Under the pieces are notes generated by a model that saw only the letters and a list, made by a program, of their open reading frames with translations, searched no databases and was not told where the DNA came from. Below, piece by piece: positions 7,520 through 13,908 of a DNA stretch of 14,658 nucleotides. The first letter of the stretch is position 1; each line of letters opens with the position of its first letter. The translations under genes and the position numbers were made by a program. The stretch comes from Alphaproteobacteria bacterium MarineAlpha9_Bin7 (lineage in GTDB: Bacteria > Pseudomonadota > Alphaproteobacteria > UBA7887): the NCBI GenBank assembly GCA_002938115.1, contig PTKD01000026.1:1-14658 (forward strand), read 5' to 3'.

Positions 7520-8563
7520 CTAGGCCTTGACGCCTGCGCCCACTGATCTCGGAGCATCCGGATCTAACGGCCAGCGGGCGCGCGGTTCAGCGTCCAGGTT
7601 ATCTACCATGTTAAGGCGAAGGCGTTCGATTCCCGCCCAAGCCACCATTGCTGCGTTGTCTGTGCACAGCGTCGGCGGCGGTGCTATAAAGGAGAAGCCT
7701 AAATTATTTGCTGTCGCCTTGAGCCGTGCACGTAAGACAGAATTAGCTGCAACACCGCCGGCAAGTACTAAGGGCCGTGTCCCGTGCGATTCTGAAAAAG
7801 CTGCAGCAGCATGCTGCAATCTGTCTGCAAGAATATCGGCTACAGCTTCCTGAAAACTTGCACAAAGATCGGGAATATCTTTTTCCAGGACTTTTCCTTC
7901 CATAATTTTACGACTAACAGCGGTTTTGAGGCCGGAAAACGAAAAGTCGCATCCGGGTCTACCCTTTAACGGACGAGGGAGATCATACCGATGTTGGCTC
8001 CCATTGGCTGCAGCTGCTTCAATTGCTGGGCCACCCGGATATTCAAGTCCAACCATCCGTGCCACTTTATCAAATGCCTCTCCCGGTGCGTCGTCGAGGG
8101 TTGTCCCTAGTCTTTGGTATTGTCCAACTCCGCGAACAGTGAGAAATTGGCAATGTCCCCCAGAGATCAGCAGTAAGAGATAAGGAAAATCAACCTTGTC
8201 TGTAAGGCGCGGAATGAGGGCATGAGCCTCTAGATGATTGACTGCCATTAGGGGTAAACTGTGTACTAGGGCGATTGATTTTGCCATGGTTAATCCAACC
8301 ATGAGACCACCGATTAGGCCGGGTCCTGCGCTAGCGGCGACTCCGTCCAAATCATGGAAGTTAATTTGCGCTACATCCATCGCCTGTTTTATTAGACCGT
8401 CAAGTTGTTCGACATGATTGCGTGCTGCAATTTCCGGAACCACGCCGCCGAATGGTCGATGCTCTTCAAGTTGGGAATGGACTAGATTACTCTGAATGCC
8501 GTGCTCAGTTACAATAGCAGCAGCCGTCTCATCACAACTAGTTTCTATGCCCAAGATAATCAT
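7520..8563 (-). CDS. tsaD: tRNA N6-adenosine threonylcarbamoyltransferase TsaD
   Basis: The 347-residue enzyme (formerly Gcp/YgjD) moves the threonylcarbamoyl group from its AMP conjugate to A37 of tRNAs that read ANN codons, working with TsaB and TsaE. The N-terminal ILGIETSCDETAAAIV (2-17), the metal-binding HLEAH (His110 and His114), SGGHCQF at about 134, the segment FSFSGLKTAV, LVLAGGVAANSVLR and the C-terminal CTDNAAMVAWAG are all family signatures of this ASKHA-fold protein. The ATG at 8561-8563 gives the usual N-terminus. It is the first gene of the leftward tsaD-gpsA unit and is divergent from hemC across 115 bases, an arrangement shared by many alphaproteobacteria. Confidence 0.97.
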   Translation of the reverse strand: MIILGIETSCDETAAAIVTEHGIQSNLVHSQLEEHRPFGGVVPEIAARNHVEQLDGLIKQAMDVAQINFHDLDGVAASAGPGLIGGLMVGLTMAKSIALVHSLPLMAVNHLEAHALIPRLTDKVDFPYLLLLISGGHCQFLTVRGVGQYQRLGTTLDDAPGEAFDKVARMVGLEYPGGPAIEAAAANGSQHRYDLPRPLKGRPGCDFSFSGLKTAVSRKIMEGKVLEKDIPDLCASFQEAVADILADRLQHAAAAFSESHGTRPLVLAGGVAANSVLRARLKATANNLGFSFIAPPPTLCTDNAAMVAWAGIERLRLNMVDNLDAEPRARWPLDPDAPRSVGAGVKA

Positions 8564-8578
8564 GCCAAAGTCAAACCG

Positions 8579-8608
8579 TCGCCATATTTAGAAGCTGCCG
8601 AGTATAAA
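8579..8608. promoter_or_regulatory. candidate overlapping promoters for tsaD and hemC
   Basis: AGTATAAA at 8601-8608 reads as TATAAA rightwards (8603-8608) and as TATACT leftwards (8606-8601), so the -10 elements of two divergent promoters could overlap. A weak rightward -35, TCGCCA (8579-8584), stands 18 bases before TATAAA and would serve hemC. A leftward -35 for tsaD would be poor (three of six matches). This is a suggestion from motif match in the 115-base divergent gap, not a firm call. Confidence 0.3.
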
Positions 8609-8678
8609 GGATAGTCCTGATCATAGTTTACATGACGAAAAGCCGTCCGTCTTTTATGTACCTTGCCCTGAAGTGCCC

Positions 8679-9620
8679 ATGACTACTTTTGAATTACCAC
8701 TCCGAATTGGTGCTCGCCGAAGTCCACTTGCCCAGATTCAAGCCAAGTTGGTCTCGGATCGGCTGCGGACTATTCACGGGCTACTTGCGGAGGAAGGTGC
8801 TGTTGAGACCGTATTCATCCAAACTGAAGGTGACGCAGTTCGAGATCGACCGCTCTCCGAGATAGGTGGTAAAGGCTTGTTTACCAAAGAAATTGACAGA
8901 GCATTAATAAACGGTCGTATTGATGTTGCGGTCCACTCTATGAAGGATGTCCCCACGGTATTGCCGGAAAGCCTTACAATTCCCTGTCTGTTGCCGCGTG
9001 AAGATCCAAGGGATGCGTGGATCAGCTTTAGCGGGCTCAGTATGGCAGCTCTCCCTGCTGGTGCCTCCGTTGGAACATCGTCATTGCGTCGGCGCGCACA
9101 GGTACTGGCGCGGCGCCCAGATTTGCATGTTGAGCCTTTGCGGGGCAACGTCGATACGAGACTTAAAAAACTCAATTTGGGCGAAGTGGATGCAACTCTA
9201 TTGGCCTACGCCGGGCTAAAGCGACTTGGGCAAGAAGATGTGATTACTGAAATATTGTCGTCGGACGAAATGCTGCCGGCAATTGCCCAAGGGGCGATCG
9301 GCGCGCAATGTCGCCGTAAAGATGATCAAGTACTTGGTTTCCTGATGCCTCTGAACCACTCCCCGACAGAGATTGCTGTGCAAGCCGAGAGAGCTTTCCT
9401 TGCTAGGCTCGACGGGTCCTGTGAGACTCCGATTGCAGCCCTCTGCACTTTGGATGGAGTGGGAGGTCTTCACCTGTCGGGGTTAATTGCAACTCCTGAC
9501 GGCACTGAAGTGATAGATGGCAAGATCGAAGGGGCACATGCGGATGGCAGAAAGTTGGGCGAGGAGTTGGGGGCTCGATTGTTGGCCCGGGCTGGGCCGA
9601 ATTTTCTAATGCGTAAGTAG
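8679..9620 (+). CDS. hemC: Porphobilinogen deaminase (hydroxymethylbilane synthase)
   Basis: The 313-residue enzyme joins four porphobilinogens into hydroxymethylbilane in tetrapyrrole synthesis. The signatures are LRIGARRSPLAQIQA (8-22), GGKGLFTKEID (63-73), VHSMKDVPT (85-93, with the catalytic Asp90), VGTSSLRRRAQVL (131-143) and PLRGNVDTRL (153-162). In LDGSCETPIAA (244-254), Cys248 is the anchor for the dipyrromethane cofactor. The ATG at 8679 was chosen over an in-frame GTG two codons upstream (8673); the difference is two residues. It heads the hem cluster, divergent from tsaD. A 121-base gap separates it from hemD, the longest spacing within this cluster. Confidence 0.97.
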   Translation: MTTFELPLRIGARRSPLAQIQAKLVSDRLRTIHGLLAEEGAVETVFIQTEGDAVRDRPLSEIGGKGLFTKEIDRALINGRIDVAVHSMKDVPTVLPESLTIPCLLPREDPRDAWISFSGLSMAALPAGASVGTSSLRRRAQVLARRPDLHVEPLRGNVDTRLKKLNLGEVDATLLAYAGLKRLGQEDVITEILSSDEMLPAIAQGAIGAQCRRKDDQVLGFLMPLNHSPTEIAVQAERAFLARLDGSCETPIAALCTLDGVGGLHLSGLIATPDGTEVIDGKIEGAHADGRKLGEELGARLLARAGPNFLMRK

Positions 9621-9706
9621 TGATGTGCCCTCTTCCCAAATACCCTAGAGCATGTTGGAGTGGGGGAGGGTGCTTTGTAGGGTTGTGTCATGATGAGAGT
9701 GCAACG

Positions 9707-9726
9707 CGCAGGAGGTTGGACCTGCG
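9707..9726 (+). repeat. short hairpin just upstream of hemD
   Basis: CGCAGG (9707-9712) and CCTGCG (9721-9726) form a perfect 6-bp G/C-rich stem around an 8-base loop, ending 15 bases before the hemD ATG. The only strong Shine-Dalgarno-like sequence in the hemC-hemD gap, GGAGG (9711-9715), lies across the stem and loop. No T-run follows, so it is not an intrinsic terminator. Any effect on hemD translation is inference. Confidence 0.35.
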
Positions 9727-9741
9727 GCCATCGGTTTGGCA

Positions 9742-10449
9742 ATGAAACTTTTGCTTACCCGCCCCCGTAAGCAGGCCGAGGCGCTGGCATCGAAGCTGCG
9801 CACTGAAGACATTGACGTATGGATTGAACCTATGTTGAAGATCATTCCGTATACCAATGTTGAGCTAGATCCTGAAGATTATCAAGTTCTCTTGGTAACT
9901 AGTTCCAACGGAGCTGACTCGCTTGCCAACATCACCGCTCGTCGAGATGTGATGATATACGCCGTTGGCGACGTAACCGCAGCCACACTGTCATGCCACG
10001 GGTTTGCGGACGTCCATTCAGCTGGTGGCAACGTAAATGATCTTGCACTACTGGTTGAGACAACCATTGAATCAACTGCAGGCGCAATAGCCCATGTAGG
10101 CGGCACTGACCTGGCCGGGGATTTGGTAAAACGTTTATGTCTGGCGGGCTACAGAGTGCGCCATGTGGCTCTCTACCACACCGTTGCAGCTACGAGTCTG
10201 TCATGTGAAGTTAGGCGCGCCATGGGGAATGGTGAAATTGACGGCGCCTTGTTTTTTTCTCCAGGGACCGCCAGAATCTTTATGGCATTGGTTTCAGAGG
10301 CTAAGTGTGGAAACGCACTCGCCAATATGACTGCTTTTTGCTTGAGCGAAGCTGTTGCGAGCGCGTTGGACCAGGCGTTATGGGGCCGTCTCGTGGTAAG
10401 CGATCGACCGACGTCCGTCAATTTACTGGCGGCGGTCATGGGTGGATAG
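9742..10449 (+). CDS. hemD: Uroporphyrinogen-III synthase
   Basis: The 235-residue product cyclises hydroxymethylbilane with inversion of ring D to give uroporphyrinogen III. The family diverges strongly, but the expected pattern is present: MKLLLTRPRKQAEAL at the N-terminus, VTSSNGAD near 53-60, YAVGDVTAATLSCHGF in the first domain, HVGGTDLAGDLVKRLCLAGYRV in the middle, and the second-domain segments GALFFSPGTARIF and AFCLSEAVASAL. The position directly after hemC supports the call. The ATG at 9742 has no Shine-Dalgarno sequence at normal distance (GGAGG is about 26 bases upstream); an in-frame TTG at 9736 would add two residues. Its stop lies 13 bases before the next gene. Confidence 0.9.
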   Translation: MKLLLTRPRKQAEALASKLRTEDIDVWIEPMLKIIPYTNVELDPEDYQVLLVTSSNGADSLANITARRDVMIYAVGDVTAATLSCHGFADVHSAGGNVNDLALLVETTIESTAGAIAHVGGTDLAGDLVKRLCLAGYRVRHVALYHTVAATSLSCEVRRAMGNGEIDGALFFSPGTARIFMALVSEAKCGNALANMTAFCLSEAVASALDQALWGRLVVSDRPTSVNLLAAVMGG

Positions 10450-10462
10450 TGGGGGCGAAAGG

Positions 10463-11611
10463 ATGCCCGAGAAATCAGATATGCCTGCGCGACACAGTGC
10501 TAAGGCCAAGGCTGTGAAAGGTGTGAAACGACCAGCAAGGATTGGAGCTGGGGAAGATAACTCTGCGTCGAGGCGGGCTGAAAAAAAGAAACCGGCGTCG
10601 TCAGGTGATCGACGAGGAGCTGCCCGAACCTCCCGTATTGGTCGTGCGTCAAAGGATGGCGGGTGGAAAATGTTTTTTGCAGGCGCTGCATCTGCACTCG
10701 GTGTCGGTCTGTTAACAACGCTAGTTGTTGGATACATCGGGGTGATGCCTGTGGTTATCCCGGATCAGCAGGGGCGTCTCCAAGGCATTGAAAAAAGACT
10801 GGATGATATTAATAAATTTGAGGAAAAAATTAGAGATATAGTTTCCGAGATTGCAGAGCTTGACCGCAATGTTGTAGCGGCTGGTAGTAAGGTTGCGCGT
10901 TTCGAGGCACGGATAACAGATGCGAATCCTGGCGATGTCTTGGAGATAGAGTCTGCGAAATGGGAATCGCGTTTCATTGACTTAGTGGAGGATGTCCAGG
11001 AGTTACGGCATAGAATCAATAATGGTTTGGCTCAAAGTGCCTATGTGCGCCCGGAATATAATGGAGGATTGTTGCTCGCGGTGGGGCAACTTAGGTCGGC
11101 TGTTTTCCGTGGCATGCCTTACGTGGGGGAGTGGGATTTGGCTAGAGCACTCGCCAAGTCGACCCCGCGGGTGTTTGATGCTCTTGAACCCCTAGCGTCA
11201 CGTCGCAATCAAGGGGTACCAACTCGGGATGAGTTAAAACAAAAATTTCCAAGGTTAGCGCGCTCCCTAATTCGAGCTGAGAGCGTCAAAGGAGATCCCG
11301 GTTGGTGGGATCTTACTCTGGTAAAGTTGAGCGAGGTAGTGAGCATACGCCCGATCGGTTCGGAAGTCGCTGGCGACGATGCCGGAGCTTTGACTGCTCG
11401 CGCCGAAACAAGCCTCGCATCGGGGCAACTTGCAGAAGCGATTATTATTATTTCTAAATTAGATGCTGGAATTGGGCTCGCCAGTGGTTGGCTTGATGCG
11501 GCGCGCGCGCGCCTAGACGCAGAGTCATCTTTGGATGAATTGACACGGCAGGCTATCGCCCTGACCAGCAAAGAAGGGCGACTATCAGCAAACGAACGAG
11601 TGGGCCCGTAG
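10463..11611 (+). CDS. Mitofilin/Mic60-like inner membrane protein of the heme operon
   Basis: The 382-residue product has a basic, low-complexity N-terminus (1-68, rich in Lys, Arg, Ala and Ser). One membrane helix follows at about 70-93 (MFFAGAASALGVGLLTTLVVGYIG). Next comes a heptad-like charged segment at about 104-185 (RLQGIEKRLDDINKFEEKI and following) that should form a coiled coil in the periplasm. The C-terminal domain (about 200-370) has the helical pattern TARAETSLASGQLAEAII and SGWLDAARARLDAE, which resembles the mitofilin signature. Alphaproteobacterial relatives of mitochondrial Mic60 are known to lie between hemD and hemY and to help shape intracytoplasmic membranes. A GTG at 10442 overlapping hemD is possible, but the ATG at 10463 with a purine-rich GGCGAAAGG before it was preferred. 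Length and domain order fit; sequence similarity is weak, as is usual. Confidence 0.82.
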   Translation: MPEKSDMPARHSAKAKAVKGVKRPARIGAGEDNSASRRAEKKKPASSGDRRGAARTSRIGRASKDGGWKMFFAGAASALGVGLLTTLVVGYIGVMPVVIPDQQGRLQGIEKRLDDINKFEEKIRDIVSEIAELDRNVVAAGSKVARFEARITDANPGDVLEIESAKWESRFIDLVEDVQELRHRINNGLAQSAYVRPEYNGGLLLAVGQLRSAVFRGMPYVGEWDLARALAKSTPRVFDALEPLASRRNQGVPTRDELKQKFPRLARSLIRAESVKGDPGWWDLTLVKLSEVVSIRPIGSEVAGDDAGALTARAETSLASGQLAEAIIIISKLDAGIGLASGWLDAARARLDAESSLDELTRQAIALTSKEGRLSANERVGP

Positions 11612-11617
11612 GGTAGC

Positions 11618-12964
11618 ATGGGGAGAATTCTCCTGTATGTTGTTTTGATCGCTGCGGTGAGCCTGGTGGCAGTGTGGGTAGCCGAGCAGCCGGGCGACGT
11701 TCGTCTTATTTGGCGTGGGTATTTGTTAGAAAGCTCGGTATCAATGCTTTTTGTGCTCGTAATGGCGTGTGCTGTGCTGTTGGCATTTGCCTACCAGGTC
11801 CTCAATTTTGTTCTTAGCAGCCCAAGATTAATTCAAACCACGCGCCGGAATAGATTGCGCGCAAACGCGTATCGATCGCTGACTCGCGGGATGGTCGCAG
11901 TCGCGGCGGGCGATGTCAAAGCGGCGAAGCGTGCGGTCCGGGGTACGGAGGATTTTCTTTCTGGGTCACCTCTGCATCTTTTGTTAACAGCGCAAGCCGC
12001 TCAGCTGGAGGGCAACGAGCTTTTGGCAAGGGAAAGTTTTAGGGCAATGTTAACTGATCCAGAGAGCGAATTTTTGGGTTTGAGAGGCCTTTTGGTCCAA
12101 TCGCTTCGTAAGGGTGATAAAAAGACGGCTTTGGCTTTGGCGCGCCGGGCCTTCGAGATCAATCCGCGTGCTGAGTGGGTCCTCACTAATTTAATTGACC
12201 TCGAGACGGTCGCTGGTAATTGGCCGGACGCTGAGCAGTCGGTTATCGCAGCACAAAGAGCTAATGGCATCAAACCAGAAGACGCTCGTCGTCGGCGCGC
12301 AGTGCTCCTTTACCAGCGCGCACAGATAGCATTGGACCAGGGTGACGAGAAAGCCGCTCGTGATTTAGCAAAGCGCTCGGCCAATTTGAAAGCGGATTTC
12401 GTGCCGGCGGTTGTTCTCGCGTCGAAGCTGCTGGCCAGTGCGGGTCGTCTAACGCGAGCACGTAAGTTAATTGCACGCGCATGGCAATCGACCCCACATC
12501 CGGAGCTCTCGTCTGCGTTGGTTGAGATATCAGAGCCCCTAAATGAGTTCTCTCGAATCAAAATTTTAGAACCGCTAATGTCATTGAAGCCTGGAAATAT
12601 GGAAGGCCACCTTGCATTGGCATCAGCGTCGCTTGATGCTTCCTTGTGGGGTGCGGCCCGGGAACATTTGGGTGAGGCTGCGAAAGGGATCCCGGATCAG
12701 CGCCTGTACCGCTTAATGGCAAGATTGGAGGAGGGCGAGAATCAAAATGACGCGGCAGCGCGTCAATGTCTTCTCAAGGCATCAAGGGCGCCCAGTGAAC
12801 CAGTTTGGAAATGTAGGGAGTGTGGGGAAATTGCCAATAATTGGGTCATTCAATGCCACTCATGCGAGGGAGTTGACAGTTTCGAATGGGGCCGTGGCAC
12901 GAACGGACCTAACCAGGGTGCAACCGACGAATTGCTATTTGCTCCGCCATTTAAAGGGACTTAA
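11618..12964 (+). CDS. hemY: HemY-type TPR membrane protein
   Basis: The 448-residue product has two N-terminal membrane helices (about 3-21 and 42-66) flanking EQPGDVRLIWRGYLLESS, the HemY_N signature. TPR-like helical repeats follow through about 380 (for example AGDVKAAKRAVRGTEDFL, RAQIALDQGDEKAARDLAKRSANL and AGRLTRARKLIARAW). It ends with a four-cysteine knuckle, Cys399-x2-Cys402 and Cys413-x2-Cys416, likely a zinc site, which is usual in alphaproteobacterial HemY. In proteobacteria HemY is encoded with hemC/hemD; a role in coordinating heme-synthesis proteins at the membrane is proposed but its activity is not settled. This is not the Bacillus HemY oxidase. The ATG lies six bases after the preceding stop, so coupling is likely. 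Confidence 0.9.
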   Translation: MGRILLYVVLIAAVSLVAVWVAEQPGDVRLIWRGYLLESSVSMLFVLVMACAVLLAFAYQVLNFVLSSPRLIQTTRRNRLRANAYRSLTRGMVAVAAGDVKAAKRAVRGTEDFLSGSPLHLLLTAQAAQLEGNELLARESFRAMLTDPESEFLGLRGLLVQSLRKGDKKTALALARRAFEINPRAEWVLTNLIDLETVAGNWPDAEQSVIAAQRANGIKPEDARRRRAVLLYQRAQIALDQGDEKAARDLAKRSANLKADFVPAVVLASKLLASAGRLTRARKLIARAWQSTPHPELSSALVEISEPLNEFSRIKILEPLMSLKPGNMEGHLALASASLDASLWGAAREHLGEAAKGIPDQRLYRLMARLEEGENQNDAAARQCLLKASRAPSEPVWKCRECGEIANNWVIQCHSCEGVDSFEWGRGTNGPNQGATDELLFAPPFKGT

Positions 12965-12986
12965 GGACATGGTTATTGGTACAAAG

Positions 12987-13005
12987 TCACGTGATACGCT
13001 AGCGT
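12987..13005. repeat. two adjacent perfect palindromes between hemY and the dehydrogenase gene
   Basis: TCACGTGA (12987-12994) and ACGCTAGCGT (12996-13005) are 8-bp and 10-bp perfect palindromes one base apart, in the 44-base convergent gap. Neither has a loop or a following T-run, so they do not look like a terminator. They could be a protein-binding site or chance. Confidence 0.3.
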
Positions 13006-13008
13006 CGT

Positions 13009-13780
13009 TCAAAAAAGTGAGTAACCCCCGTCGATCACGAAAGTATCTCCAGTATGATAGGCGCTAGCATCTGAGACCAAATAGATAGCAATAGGCCCAA
13101 AGTCGATTGGCTGCTCCCAGCGCCGCGCGGGAATCCGGCGCAGTAAGTGCTTGTTGACAGTATCTCGTTGAAGCCATTTGTGCGTCATATCGGTATCAAT
13201 CCAACCCAGAAGTATCGAGTTGGCACGCACGTGGTGCCGTGCAAGTCCCACTGCCAGTGGACGCATCATAGAAATGAGTCCTCCTTTGGTTGCTGCATAA
13301 TGTTGCCCGGATGCTTGCCCTTCAACAGCAGCCAGACTTGCTGTGGCCACTTAGAGATCCCCCGTTGTCGTGAGCGCACATGTGGCGGGCTGCTGCACGT
13401 AGTGTGAAAAATGCCCCATCTAAGTTTACGCTCATTACCCATCTCCATTCAGCTGTAGTCATTTCGATGAATGAATTGGCTTGTCCATCAACCCCCGCGT
13501 TGGCGAAACATGCGTCGACTTGGCCGAACGTCGTTAGCGTTTTAGAAAACGCATTTTCCACGTCCGTTTCCACAGATACATCGCACTGAAGCGATAATAT
13601 CTTAGCTCTGTGGCGTTTTAACTTTTCAGAAGCACGGGAGTTTTTTTGTTCACTGCTGCCCCAGATACAGACGTTTGCGCCCGCGCCGGCAAGAGCATCG
13701 GCCATAGCAAGGCCTATTTCTGAATTACCTCCGGTAACGAGCACCTTTTTACCCGTTAAGTCAAATGGCGGGTGAGTCAT
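13009..13780 (-). pseudogene. Short-chain dehydrogenase/reductase, single-base frameshift
   Basis: From an ATG at 13778-13780 with GAGGAG 11 bases upstream, the frame encodes a classical SDR N-terminus. It contains VLVTGGNSEIGLAMADAL (13-30, the NAD(P)-binding glycine region with Glu in place of the usual Gly at position 21), CDV and CFANAGVDG (91-99). At residue 143 (about 13352) the frame runs into unrelated residues and stops. Reading continues one base out of phase from 13350 and restores the rest of the fold: ATASLAAVEGQ, the catalytic YAATK, NSILLGWIDTDM and the C-terminal FVIDGGYSLF. Dropping one base of the TT at 13351-13352 gives a 256-residue protein with catalytic Ser148, Tyr161 and Lys165 at correct spacing. 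The substrate is unknown. Everything else is intact, so the lesion is recent or a sequencing error. The gene is convergent with hemY and divergent from the hydratase gene. Confidence 0.85.
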
Positions 13781-13908
13781 GTTTACGATATCTCCTCTTT
13801 CGTTGTTGCCTAGGGTTGGCATGGCTAAACATTGATCGACAAGAGTATTTAAGGTAGCTCCACTGAGAAAACATATGTACAGCCACGATAAACTAAGGGG
13901 TGTAGTGC

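Noticed and set aside
8774..9175. A 133-codon minus-strand frame
   Set aside because: It is the antisense shadow of hemC, where the catalytic motifs are intact; its composition is Ser/Arg-rich and family-less.
11209..11619. A 136-codon minus-strand frame
   Set aside because: It is antisense to the mitofilin-like gene, with no start context or neighbours that support expression.
13811..13832. A sigma54-like TGGCA element upstream of the hydratase gene
   Set aside because: The GC required at the -12 position, ten bases after the GG, is absent.
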